Shown here: one piece after another, positions 14,572 to 23,308 of the stretch
How the letters are laid out: every line of letters starts with the position of its first letter
Numbering within the stretch: position 1 is the first letter of the stretch
Assembly (NCBI RefSeq): GCF_001877785.1
Contig: NZ_MINN01000072.1
Coordinates: forward strand, 1 to 51,049
Source of the DNA: Rossellomorea aquimaris
Lineage (GTDB): Bacteria; Bacillota; Bacilli; Bacillales; Bacillaceae_B
DNA: 51,049 nucleotides
Direction: 5' to 3'
Position numbers and translations under genes: made by a program
The notes under the pieces: model-generated
What the model saw: the letters and a program-made list of their open reading frames with translations, nothing else
What the model was told of the DNA's origin: nothing
Database searches by the model: none

Positions 14572-14757
14572 TTATTCAACCCTCGTCCCCTGAAATAAAA
14601 GATCAAACATTACACCTATCAACCCCAAGAATAAAAGGACCGATCCGTAAACTGGACTATCCCCCAGAAATGTATAGTAGAAACCGATTCCTGTTGTAAC
14701 ATAAGCTATTGAAGCAATCGTAATCCTTCTGATATCATTCACCCCCATCATATTCAA
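14572..14757 (-). CDS. Small hydrophobic membrane protein
   Basis: A 61-residue protein with two predicted membrane helices (SIAYVTTGIGFYYTFLG and YGSVLLFLGLIGVMFDLLF) and short charged ends. Its start overlaps the 3' end of the upstream 119-residue membrane protein by 23 bases, so the two are probably co-translated. I do not recognise the family. It may be a small partner of the neighbouring membrane protein. Confidence 0.5.
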   Translation of the reverse strand: MNMMGVNDIRRITIASIAYVTTGIGFYYTFLGDSPVYGSVLLFLGLIGVMFDLLFQGTRVE

Positions 14758-15094
14758 TGCCTGATCGCCCGGCGCGTCTCAGTCTTTTGATACTGTTAAA
14801 CACAAAGAAAAACAACCATCCAGCCAAGAAAAAATACCCGATTACTGAATATAAAGACCATCGGGCCCCCTGCTGCAATTGCCTGATCAAATAGTCAAAC
14901 TCATTCATTTCGTCTGCCCTGCCAATACTGTTCATCATGCCGACCGCGGGAATGGTAACCGTAAATAATATCGCTATAATAGGCAGCCATTTATGCTTCT
15001 TCATTCCTATACTCCATGCCGCAGTTCCGAATGTTGTTAAAAAGAAAAAATAATACACGGCCCAAAACCAAGCCGGAAGAGTAGCTCCAATCAT
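14735..15094 (-). CDS. Membrane protein of unknown function
   Basis: A 119-residue protein with three predicted helices (about residues 7-28, 36-53 and 80-100) and a basic C-terminal tail (NSIKRLRRAGRSG). AGGAGG stands a few bases before the ATG. It forms a two-gene unit with the 61-residue membrane protein that overlaps its end. No family motif is recognised. Compact membrane pairs like this occur widely in Bacillaceae without assigned function. Confidence 0.6.
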   Translation of the reverse strand: MIGATLPAWFWAVYYFFFLTTFGTAAWSIGMKKHKWLPIIAILFTVTIPAVGMMNSIGRADEMNEFDYLIRQLQQGARWSLYSVIGYFFLAGWLFFFVFNSIKRLRRAGRSGIEYDGGE

Positions 15095-15254
15095 ATCCTT
15101 TCCTCCTAACAGGAAGTAAGCTAACCAAGTGCTTTACAAAAAGCAATTCATCCTATATACCACTATTCGATAGATTGGTTTAATATCCTTTTTTGCCATT
15201 CGGAAAATGGAATTTAATGCTAAAATAAACTTGTCTTTTATAGGGGGTATCACA

Positions 15255-15651
15255 TTGAAAAAGATGATGATAGCAATTTTGTTCATACTTTTACTATTCG
15301 CCGGTTTTATCGGAGTGAGGTTTGGAAGTGCCTTAACACAGGAAGGGAATCCGGCACTTTACTTGGTTTCAGCTGCTAAACTTGAACTAGCCGGAAACGG
15401 GTACGAAAAAATATACGAAGCAGAAAACGAAAACCAGATATTCATCTGCACATGATAGCAACGATCCGTTAGCTATGGTTAAGGAATGGATGAAGAAAGC
15501 AGACTGGACATTTACGGAGCAAACCGGTTCGGGGTTGGAATTTGCAAAAGAGAATGAAGTCATCACGATTGAGACGAGACAGTATTCCAGACATTATGTT
15601 ATATGGGATGTGCCGAAAGAAATAGTGAACAAACCACAGGGTAACCGATAA
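15255..15651 (+). pseudogene. Frameshifted small secreted or membrane-anchored protein
   Basis: From a TTG start after GGGGG, the frame gives a signal-anchor (KKMMIAILFILLLFAGFIGV) and EGNPALYLVSAAKLEL, then hits a stop at ENQIFICT. A one-base shift near 15445 restores SAHDSNDPLAMVKEWMKKAD, WTFTEQTGSGLEFAKENE and a tail ending VNKPQGNR at 15649-15651. Together they make one plausible ~130-residue protein with an N-terminal anchor. The 1-base frameshift is either a real inactivating mutation or a sequencing error. The family is not recognised. Confidence 0.6.
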
Positions 15652-15660
15652 AAAGTTCTT

Positions 15661-15702
15661 GGGCCTGTCCCTGCAAGCTTCTTCATAGGGTAACCTGTCA
15701 CT
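15661..15702. repeat. Degenerate REP-like repeat
   Basis: GGGCCTGTCCCTGC and, 20 bases later, GGGTAACCTGTCAC, with the same end motifs as the family. It lies 10 bases after the frameshifted gene and just before repeat copy B. Confidence 0.45.
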
Positions 15703-15728
15703 AATGAATGGCTATTTAGAGGGTATTT

Positions 15729-15931
15729 AAAGATTATTCGACAAGTTGCTCGAAAACAGCGGAAAGTGGCTTGAAAAATGAAAATTCGGCTCGTAAATCT
15801 GGAAAGTGGACCGTATTTTCAAAATGTGGACTGAAAAAGATGAAAAGTGGCTTGGAAACGAAAGTTTGGAAGATAAAACGGGCTCCGCGTTCTTCTCAAA
15901 ATGCCTTTGAAACGAGGTTTTCAACCAGAGG
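15729..15931 (+). repeat. 203-bp phased-TGG repeat, copy B
   Basis: Same start (AAAGATTATTCGACAAGTTG) and same length as copies A and C. The TGG-NNYG units (CTTG, CTCG, ACCG, ACTG, CTTG; the second has CGG instead of TGG) sit at the same 20-bp offsets. The tail holds TTGAAAC-gag-GTTTTCAA, a small palindrome at the position where copy A has AAAACCGGTGTTTT. Its end is 44 bases from the stop of the coiled-coil gene. Confidence 0.85.
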
Positions 15932-15974
15932 TGCTAATGTTATATGGGGATATTTAAACCATCATTCATCCTTT

Positions 15975-16634
15975 CTAATTTGCAATAAATTTTTTTAGTA
16001 GTTTAATATCCGTGTCATGCTCGGCTACTTTCACAGCTACACTTTCGACTTTTGTTTGCTTTTCGGTATTACTGGCTACTTGCTCAGACACGTTATCTAA
16101 TTTATTCATAATCATTTGTTGGCCGTTTTCAAGCCCTTCTAAGCGTTCATAAGCTACGCGTTGGCCACTTTCGAGTCTTCCCAGACGTTCATTACTTACT
16201 TGTTGACCACTCTCTACTCTTTCCAAACGTTCGTTACTTACTTGTTGACCATTCTCCACTCTTTCCAAACGTTCGTTACTTACTTGTTGACCACTCTCTA
16301 CTCTTTCCAAACGTTCGTTACTTACTTGTTGACCATTCTCCACTCTTTCCAAACGTTCGTTACTTACTTGTTGACCATTCTCCACTCTTTCCAAACGTTC
16401 GTTACTTACTTGTTGACCATTCTCTACTCTTTCCAAACGTTCGTTACTTACTTGTTGACCATTCTCCACTCTTTCCAAACGTTCGTTACTTACTTGTTGA
16501 CCATTCTCCACTCTTTCCAAACGTTCGTTACTTACTTGTTGACCATTCTCTACTCTTTCCAAGCGTTCATTTACAGGTTGTAGCTTTTCATCCAACAAAG
16601 TTGATAACTTTTGCATTAATTTTTTATATTCCAT
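15975..16634 (-). CDS. Coiled-coil protein with eleven 14-residue repeats
   Basis: A 219-residue protein. After a short head (MEYKKLMQKLSTLLDEKLQPV) come eleven tandem 14-residue units, nine close to NERLERVENGQQVS and two diverged (ERLGRLESGQRVA and ERLEGLENGQQMI). A helical tail follows, with KLDNVSEQVASNTEKQTKVE and AEHDTDIKLLKKFIAN. Two heptads per unit, with Leu, Val and Val at core positions, predict a continuous parallel coiled coil. No signal peptide or membrane helix is seen. The DNA repeats are nearly identical 42-mers, so copy number may vary between strains. Its location beside the Wadjet operon is suggestive only. The function is unknown. Confidence 0.8.
   Translation of the reverse strand: MEYKKLMQKLSTLLDEKLQPVNERLERVENGQQVSNERLERVENGQQVSNERLERVENGQQVSNERLERVENGQQVSNERLERVENGQQVSNERLERVENGQQVSNERLERVESGQQVSNERLERVENGQQVSNERLERVESGQQVSNERLGRLESGQRVAYERLEGLENGQQMIMNKLDNVSEQVASNTEKQTKVESVAVKVAEHDTDIKLLKKFIAN
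16110..16571 (-). repeat. Tandem 42-bp coding repeat
   Basis: Eleven consecutive 42-base units inside the coiled-coil gene; most differ by only one or two bases (AAC/AGC alternation at one codon, and silent changes). The near-identity implies recent expansion or gene conversion. The long plus-strand open frame opposite it is a by-product of the repeat. Confidence 0.85.
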
Positions 16635-16701
16635 TTCCTCACCACCTAGTTCTATTATACCATTTATCTTTTGTGTGACACTATTAATTATGCAAATTAT
16701 T

Positions 16702-16755
16702 GGGACAGGCTCATTGTTCTTATAAACTTTTTAAAATACCTCGGTGCCTGTCCCC
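16702..16755. repeat. REP-like palindrome
   Basis: GGGACAGGC...GTTCTT, a 20-base AT-rich centre, then CTCGGTGCCTGTCCCC. It lies between the jetD stop and the coiled-coil gene promoter and could serve as the end of the Wadjet transcript. Confidence 0.65.
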
Positions 16756-16772
16756 GATGTTCTTAGCGAAGA

Positions 16773-18050
16773 CTACTGCCGCCTTAGATCCTCTACCATC
16801 ACCTCCACTAACGCTTCCTGATAAGCAGCTCTTTTTTCTCTCTGCATGACTTCAGCAACTTTATTTAAACCATGATCGCGAAGCTTATTCAATTGACTTA
16901 ATCTTTTTTCGGTGATAACTTCTTCTGACATCGCTTCAAGATATGATCTTTCATCCATTCTCCAGAGACGAACTGATTCTGGAAATCTGCGTAATAAACG
17001 ATCCGCAATAAGCATCCCTTCAGGATCAAGATCCCCTGAATAGTAAATTGTGACATCTGATAAAACTAGTAATTCAATCAATCGCCAGCCGGCAATTCGC
17101 AGTTGGCCGTGGGTACATACAATAGGAGCGTGCGGAGCCAAATCCATCAGTGTGGAAGCCACGCTTGAATTTTCCACCACCCACACTACATTGCGTTCAT
17201 ATGGGTAGACTTTATCAACTTTAATTAACTCTTTCAGCGGGAGATTCATGACTGTTCCCGATTCTTGTGCTGCTTTCCAAACAGGATGAACCCCCTGATC
17301 AGTCTCAGCCAATATGTTTTGACTGGTTACAAAACTCCATAAATCATCCCGTATCAATCCATAGAATCCAAGGAGGTCGTTTTCTTCTTCCGATGTTTTT
17401 CTAAAACCGCTCTCGCCCTCCTCCCTATTCATCTGATCGACAGTTAATAAATGAAGCAGCATTTTACCCAGTATCGCATTACGGTCGAATGCGTGGGGAT
17501 TGCCCGTTACCTTTTGGGCAAATAAGGGAATTCGCAGGAACATTTTTTCTGCGATTAAAAATTCCCAAGTTGTTTCAAGGAAGTCAAGATAAGAAGACAA
17601 TACAGCAGGGTCTTCCTTATACAAACCCCAAATCCATCTGGTGTCTGCCGACTTAGAAGAAAGCCAATCAATATACCATTCAATCTGTGGAAATCTCGCT
17701 TTCATTTCAGTTAAAAACTGCAATTCTCGTTCTTGCTCAAGTATCAGGCGATCCTTGTTCACTATCAATGACTCTTCAAAATAATCCTCCAGAAACGAAA
17801 TCAGTGAATCATATTGATATCTTGTGCGCTGCAGCGATTTTTCAAATTTCAACAGCGTAATGGATTGTTTCCCTCGTAATTCTTCTACCGAAAATCCCGT
17901 CAGCCCGGAAATGGCCATCAACTCATCATCTGTAAATGATTTCAGGCTGACCGATCCCCCGATCCTGCCGAGGGACTCATATTTCTTTTTGAACAAGAGA
18001 AACAGCTTTTGAAAGGCTGTCTCCCCCTTAAATAAGCTCAAGTCGTTCAT
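16773..18050 (-). CDS. jetD: Wadjet type III nuclease subunit JetD (TIGR02679; DUF3323/DUF2399)
   Basis: About 425 residues. The N-terminal two thirds is the DUF3323-type region. The C-terminal third is the DUF2399 Toprim-like domain, with VVWVVENSSVASTL (the Glu of the Toprim site) and IYYSGDLDPEGMLIADRL (the D-x-D pair). In Wadjet systems JetD is a topoVI-like endonuclease that cuts plasmid DNA extruded by the SMC motor JetABC. I chose ATG 18050 because AGGAAGAG lies 8 bases before it; it overlaps jetC by 23 bases. The acidic residues needed for metal binding appear intact. Confidence 0.9.
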   Translation of the reverse strand: MNDLSLFKGETAFQKLFLLFKKKYESLGRIGGSVSLKSFTDDELMAISGLTGFSVEELRGKQSITLLKFEKSLQRTRYQYDSLISFLEDYFEESLIVNKDRLILEQERELQFLTEMKARFPQIEWYIDWLSSKSADTRWIWGLYKEDPAVLSSYLDFLETTWEFLIAEKMFLRIPLFAQKVTGNPHAFDRNAILGKMLLHLLTVDQMNREEGESGFRKTSEEENDLLGFYGLIRDDLWSFVTSQNILAETDQGVHPVWKAAQESGTVMNLPLKELIKVDKVYPYERNVVWVVENSSVASTLMDLAPHAPIVCTHGQLRIAGWRLIELLVLSDVTIYYSGDLDPEGMLIADRLLRRFPESVRLWRMDERSYLEAMSEEVITEKRLSQLNKLRDHGLNKVAEVMQREKRAAYQEALVEVMVEDLRRQ

Positions 18051-21000
18051 AGATCTCTTCCTCTTCCTGTTGAACTGGCTTTTTCTGAACCCCATCCCAT
18101 TCATAGCGCATGACCGTTACGAAGTCTGCGTTTTTAGGACGCAGCAGATCAGCGATTGAAAGGGATGGCACCGTATCATAATCCCCCCACAATGCCTGGG
18201 AGTTCATGATATAGTTGAAGCCCAATTGCTCGATGACTTCAAACATATCCCTGATATTATTATCGTCCACACCAGCAAAGGCTTCGTCCAGTGAAATGAT
18301 ATACGGTGCGAAGTCTCCTGCTTCCTTATATCGTGAATAGGCAGCAGTGAAAAGCGGGATATACATGGCCATCGCCTTCTCCCCGCCAGAGAACTGGAAA
18401 AATGCATTATTCGTTAATTCTTTCTTGATTCCTTCATTCTCACGTTTATAAGAAAGGATAAAAGTAAACCATTTCCTGTAATCCAATACCTCTTTCAACA
18501 CCTGATGAAGGGTCGATCCTTCATTACGGAGTGTGATCAATTCCTTGGCTTTCGCGATTCTGGATTGAAAGTGCCGGGTGATTTTGCTGAGATCATCTTC
18601 ATGAAGATGTTTGCTGTCGCGTTCGAGCAAGCTGACAAGTTCCGCTGTATCCATCTCCTCTTCAGATTCCGCTGTCTGTGCTTTCCACGCAATCGAGAAG
18701 ATCAGCCCCGATGAATTGTCACGCGCCGCCATGATCTTGTCCATCTGACGGACCCACTTGGCAGCCCGCTTAATTCGGCTCCTGAGGATCGTGCCGATAT
18801 GATTCAGCATAATATCCTCGTACAGCTTCCGGTCCTGTTCATCAAGATTGCGATCTTGTTCTTCGTAGGTTTTGGTCAGGATATCAGCAAGATAATAAGG
18901 ATTGACCTGACTGCCGTTATAAGAGAAGCGAATCTTCCGTCGATCCTTATGCGACCTGTACTCTTGCAGGAACGGTTCAAACCGCTCATCCTGTATCTCA
19001 CTCATCCACTGGGGCATGTCTCTTTCGTCGGTATAACTTCCCATTCTGTACTCTGACAGCATCTGCTGCTCTTCAAAAAAAGCTTTGGTCAGCTGTTCCA
19101 GAATTTTTGGTTTTTCATTATCCGCAAGAACTTCCCCGTAAGCTGACAAGATATGTTCCGCATCCGGCACATCCACTTCCACAAACTGATGGTGGATTTC
19201 CTCCATTACGTGCTGTTTCCACAATTCGCCCATCTTTGTCCAGAACTCCAAGTCCTCTGCGTCCCTCTCCAAATTCTCATCCACCCGTTCTAATTCGGCT
19301 GATTTTTTTGGAGTGGTCTTTCGAAGCATCTCCAGCTCTAGCTTTACATCTTCATACCTGCCCTGAACACGTCTGATTTCGCACCTGATTTCTTCCACGC
19401 CTTTTAAGGTCAGCTGCTGTTCGATGGACTCGATTCCCCGAAGCAATTTATCTCTGTCACCCTGCTCCACGTTGATGTCACCTTTCAAATCATCCAGCTC
19501 TTCTTCTATTTCATGGAGCAAGGAGGATAGATCTTGAATCCGTTGACGGCTTGCTTGCAATTGAACAAGTGCATTTTCAAAATTGTTCAGATCCCCTTCA
19601 TATTCCTTCATCAAACGTATTGTCTGTGTCACGCTCTCAGTGGCCAGCTCAAACGAGAAACGACTGCTGTATTCATATAGTTCCTGCTTCAATCGGCTTA
19701 GGGCCACCTGTACTTCTTTCCACTGGCGATCGGTTTGATCCAGGAGTGCCTGTTGGACGTTCCGTTTTTGTTCAAGCACTTCATACTCTTTATGGATGTC
19801 ACGCAGAACCTCATCAGATGGAATCGATTGCTGCCATTCTTTCACATTACCCAGGGTCTGTGATAACCTTGAAATCTCCTGCATCACTCCGTCCCGTTCT
19901 TCTTTCAGATGCTCAAGTTCTGTTACGAGAAGTGCGATTTGCTCCTTTAAATGACGTTTTCTTGACGCCCTCCCAATGAACTTTGATGGACCTTCTTCCG
20001 GTGCATGACCTTTCAAAATCCCCATCATGTACGACCCATCTGGATCGATCACGAATGCTCCGGCTGTTTCTTCTAGCGGAATGGAACGAAGGACATCATC
20101 CACCTTTTGCATAGAAATAGCTGAGTCACCTTCCACATCCGGTTTTAGATAGTCAGCAAGCGTCTGCGTCATAAGCAGCGGCTCTGCCACCAGTACCGAA
20201 TCTTCCGTCGGGGTGATCTCTTCCGCTGTAATAAGGCTGTCCAGGATCCCCGTCTGCTTAAGTACCGCTTCGATCCGGGATTTTTCCCCTTCCGTCACAC
20301 CTTCCTGAAACTCCACCGCTTCATAAAACGGAACCGCCGCATTCCCTCTCCCCTTAAGATCTTCACGGTGCAGGGAAGTTCCCTCAGATCGCGTGGGTTC
20401 GATCATTTTTTGCTGTTTCAATTGTGTCATCTGCCTGTTCTTTTCTTCAATAGCATCGTCCAATTGCTGTAGATGATTTCTCTTTTCAACCATTTTGGTC
20501 CGTACCTCTTCCCGGTACTCATCCAGATTTTTGAGCAGTACCCCTTTCACTTGTTCATAGGAACACTCTTCGTAAAGCCCTTGAACAGACCGGGCCACCT
20601 GTTGGCGCTGACCATCCGTGAATAAAAGCTTATCATGCTCACTAATCCAAGTGAAAATGGCAGATTCCAACTTTTGCTGTTCTTCCGTAAACCACTCTTC
20701 GGTATGGTTCATTTGCTGCAGGATCTCATCCACTTTTTGTTTTTTCGCAGACGACTCCCGTTCAAGTTCACGGTACCTTTCCTGCTGCCGAGTTCGATCT
20801 TCAAGGAGCTTCATCGCTTCTGAAAGGACATCCTGATGAGCCGACACTTCTTTCTTCCAGACGGTAAAGTCGTACACATCTTCTCCCATCCGTTCGAAGT
20901 CGGACAGGTTGACGATGTGAGCTGGAAAATCACATTCCTCTGCCAGTTCATTCATTTCATCCAATAATTCTTCAACCTTACTTTTGGCTTTCCATTCACG

Positions 21001-22143
21001 TTCCTCCAAGGAACCAAGCTCTTCCTTCTTTTTCATATAATCGCGGTGCTTTCTGTCCCTTTTCTCCTCCAAGCGAATGACCGAGTCTTTTTTCCGCAAT
21101 GATTCCTTTTCAAGATCTTTCTTTTTCGCTTCAAGTGACCAGACTTCATGGCGGTTCAGCTGATCCTTTTGTTTTTCAAGAAGGTCCTGCTCATCCGACA
21201 AGCTCACTTCTTTGACCTCAAGGTCTGAAATTTCCACTTTCAAATCTTCTTTGTTTTTCTGTAGTTCTTTGACCGCTTGTTCTTTCTGGACAACCTTCTT
21301 ATTGGCTGATTGCCACTTTTCCGCTTGTTCAGCAAGTATATAACGGTTATAGCGATCGTACACCCGTAGCACTTTATTGATCGATTCCTTTTGCATCGCC
21401 AAGCGCTCAAGCTCCTGTTGTGCCTGATCCATGTGATCGATACTATCGGATAAATAACGGATTTCATCATCGGTCAATGGCGGCAAGGCCGATTCCAGGA
21501 TTTCATAAATCACCGTTGGTTTGAAGTCTTTTGAAAGCTTGGGACTTCTCAATTGAATCAATAATTTGATTAGATCCTCATAGGCATCCGTTGATTGGAA
21601 GCCGAAGATGTGGCGATTCACAAGCTCCATGTACTCCCTTTGGGACTGGACGACCTCTCCCCCTGTCCCAATCCGATTCTTCAGTTCCTTTTCAGACATG
21701 GGAATCTTTTCACCTGAATGCTTTAGGGTGAGGGGAAAATCAATGCCAATCCTCCGATTATCCGTGATGACGAAATACCATGATTTCATCTGTTTATTCC
21801 TCTTTGCCTGCATGCCGATTCCGGTTGTCAAATATTGACCTGTACTTTTCTTTACATATTCCATAAACAGATATCCCGTCCGCTCATCACGATCGACAAT
21901 CCCTTTTTCCCCAAGGAGATAGTCTTCCATCCGTCTCGCCTTTGAACCAAATGGATCCAGCCTGTCCGGGGACTTCCTCCCATCCAGCAGCACAGGAAGA
22001 AAACTCTGCATTGTAACGGACTTCCCCGATCCGTTGGCTCCGCGAAGCAGCAGCTTTCCGTCTTTAAAGTCAAAGGTCTCTTCATCGTAATACCAGAAAT
22101 TCACGAGACCGGCACGGTTCAGTTGCCATTGTTCATTACTCAC
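18028..22143 (-). CDS. jetC: Wadjet type III SMC-like ATPase JetC (TIGR02680)
   Basis: About 1370 residues, an SMC/MukB-like ATPase. Walker A is LLLRGANGSGKSVTMQSF close to the N-terminus. Two long coiled-coil arms surround a central hinge-like region (about residues 540-700). The C-terminus has the ABC signature QFSGGEKAMAMYIPLF and Walker B YIISLDEAFAGVDD. JetC extrudes DNA loops with JetA and JetB and presents closed circular plasmids for cutting. The GTG at 22143 fits best: AAGGA lies 8 bases upstream, and it overlaps the jetB stop by 8 bases. Upstream ATGs would place the site too close. All ATPase motifs are intact. Confidence 0.93.
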   Translation of the reverse strand: MSNEQWQLNRAGLVNFWYYDEETFDFKDGKLLLRGANGSGKSVTMQSFLPVLLDGRKSPDRLDPFGSKARRMEDYLLGEKGIVDRDERTGYLFMEYVKKSTGQYLTTGIGMQAKRNKQMKSWYFVITDNRRIGIDFPLTLKHSGEKIPMSEKELKNRIGTGGEVVQSQREYMELVNRHIFGFQSTDAYEDLIKLLIQLRSPKLSKDFKPTVIYEILESALPPLTDDEIRYLSDSIDHMDQAQQELERLAMQKESINKVLRVYDRYNRYILAEQAEKWQSANKKVVQKEQAVKELQKNKEDLKVEISDLEVKEVSLSDEQDLLEKQKDQLNRHEVWSLEAKKKDLEKESLRKKDSVIRLEEKRDRKHRDYMKKKEELGSLEEREWKAKSKVEELLDEMNELAEECDFPAHIVNLSDFERMGEDVYDFTVWKKEVSAHQDVLSEAMKLLEDRTRQQERYRELERESSAKKQKVDEILQQMNHTEEWFTEEQQKLESAIFTWISEHDKLLFTDGQRQQVARSVQGLYEECSYEQVKGVLLKNLDEYREEVRTKMVEKRNHLQQLDDAIEEKNRQMTQLKQQKMIEPTRSEGTSLHREDLKGRGNAAVPFYEAVEFQEGVTEGEKSRIEAVLKQTGILDSLITAEEITPTEDSVLVAEPLLMTQTLADYLKPDVEGDSAISMQKVDDVLRSIPLEETAGAFVIDPDGSYMMGILKGHAPEEGPSKFIGRASRKRHLKEQIALLVTELEHLKEERDGVMQEISRLSQTLGNVKEWQQSIPSDEVLRDIHKEYEVLEQKRNVQQALLDQTDRQWKEVQVALSRLKQELYEYSSRFSFELATESVTQTIRLMKEYEGDLNNFENALVQLQASRQRIQDLSSLLHEIEEELDDLKGDINVEQGDRDKLLRGIESIEQQLTLKGVEEIRCEIRRVQGRYEDVKLELEMLRKTTPKKSAELERVDENLERDAEDLEFWTKMGELWKQHVMEEIHHQFVEVDVPDAEHILSAYGEVLADNEKPKILEQLTKAFFEEQQMLSEYRMGSYTDERDMPQWMSEIQDERFEPFLQEYRSHKDRRKIRFSYNGSQVNPYYLADILTKTYEEQDRNLDEQDRKLYEDIMLNHIGTILRSRIKRAAKWVRQMDKIMAARDNSSGLIFSIAWKAQTAESEEEMDTAELVSLLERDSKHLHEDDLSKITRHFQSRIAKAKELITLRNEGSTLHQVLKEVLDYRKWFTFILSYKRENEGIKKELTNNAFFQFSGGEKAMAMYIPLFTAAYSRYKEAGDFAPYIISLDEAFAGVDDNNIRDMFEVIEQLGFNYIMNSQALWGDYDTVPSLSIADLLRPKNADFVTVMRYEWDGVQKKPVQQEEEEIYERLELI

Positions 22144-23308
22144 TCTCATCATCCTTTCCAGTAAAATCATCCGGATATTTCCCCGCAAGTATTCCAAATA
22201 AAGGCTTGATATAAATCATTGCCTCGCTCTCATCCGTCTCTGCCATCATCCAGTTTTTCATCGAAGATAGACATTCCTTCCTTATTGTCTCCACCGACGC
22301 TTCACGGAAATATTTCGACCATCCCGATTCATTCTGCACCTTCAACTCCATGATCAATTGATCGAAGTCTCCTGTTGTCAATAGTAAATCCCCTGATTCA
22401 AGGGGCGAGAATGAAGAACGTTTTTCGTACAGCAGAAATGACAACTGCAATAATACATCGGTCACCGCTTTATTGTCTGGAAAATACTCATACTTGAAAT
22501 GGGGTTCCTGTGAAGACAGAAATGCCGTATTTTTAAACAACCTCAGGCGGTAATGGCTGTGTTTCTCGATATCTTCCGCCATACGATTCCGAAAGTTCCG
22601 GATATAAATAAAATCAGGATCGTTCGTCGATTTTCTATGTACGCCAGGCGAAAAGAACAGTTGTCGATAAACCCGCTTCCTCCGCTCATCTTCCTGTTGG
22701 AACTTCCAATCTTCCTGAAGGAGATCCTGCCAGCAGGTAAACTGAGTCAAGTCTTCCGGAAACGACCGGATGAAATATTTACTGTAAACCGTCGTCTCAT
22801 ACAGCACCTCATGTTCATCGTCATGATCAAACTTTTGGATATTCCCGTCGACTGTGCGGATTAAATGAAGGTCCGTCATTGTTTTAATCGTCCGGATAAG
22901 GGACTTCCGGTGGGTATACACCGTCCAATCGATTCCTTCTTCACCCTCATAATCATGCCTGATTTCATCTGCCAGCTCCGACAGAAGAAACTGTTCACCC
23001 ACGGATTTTTCCTCAAGAAACGCCATGGCATAACAAAACAAAGCATAATCCCGCGGCTCCTGGAAAGATGAAATACCCATCCATGGCTCAGGCTCGACCG
23101 GAATTTTCTCAAGCTTGATAAAATGCTGATGGACGATTAATAAGAGACCGAATTTGTCATCAAGATATCGTCTCAATACCTTTTCCCGTTCACGGATCAA
23201 TTGATACTCCTGAGGATTTTCACTCCTCAATATCCAGAACTCATGCAGCAGAAGTTCAAGCCCTTCAATCGCTTTTTCATCAAATTCAACCGTTTGTACC
23301 TGTTCCAA
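22136..23308 (-). CDS. jetB: Wadjet type III subunit JetB (TIGR02678; DUF2398)
   Basis: A 390-residue protein of the DUF2398 family, the kleisin-interacting winged-helix (MukE-like) subunit of type III Wadjet. Family-like stretches include IREREKVLRRYLDDKFGLLL near the N-terminus, the paired ALFCYAMAFLEEKSVGEQFLLSEL region and IDWTVYTHRKSLIRTIKTM, a probable winged helix. It begins with TTG after a GGGGGGG ribosome site and overlaps jetA by 23 bases, so translation is coupled. It overlaps the jetC GTG by 8 bases. The protein is full length with no broken motifs. Confidence 0.9.
   Translation of the reverse strand: MEQVQTVEFDEKAIEGLELLLHEFWILRSENPQEYQLIREREKVLRRYLDDKFGLLLIVHQHFIKLEKIPVEPEPWMGISSFQEPRDYALFCYAMAFLEEKSVGEQFLLSELADEIRHDYEGEEGIDWTVYTHRKSLIRTIKTMTDLHLIRTVDGNIQKFDHDDEHEVLYETTVYSKYFIRSFPEDLTQFTCWQDLLQEDWKFQQEDERRKRVYRQLFFSPGVHRKSTNDPDFIYIRNFRNRMAEDIEKHSHYRLRLFKNTAFLSSQEPHFKYEYFPDNKAVTDVLLQLSFLLYEKRSSFSPLESGDLLLTTGDFDQLIMELKVQNESGWSKYFREASVETIRKECLSSMKNWMMAETDESEAMIYIKPLFGILAGKYPDDFTGKDDESE

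Noticed and set aside
15727..15924. 65-codon minus-strand frame across repeat copy B
   Set aside because: The frame is not kept in copies A and C, and the 20-bp period shifts the frame at every unit.
16110..16571. CRISPR-like regular repeats
   Set aside because: Units are contiguous 42-mers without spacers and are translated as heptad repeats; no cas genes are present.
16161..16583. Long plus-strand frame with FVTYLLTILHSFQT-type repeats
   Set aside because: It is the complement of the 42-bp coding repeats of the coiled-coil gene. The minus strand has the start site, head and tail domains of a real protein.
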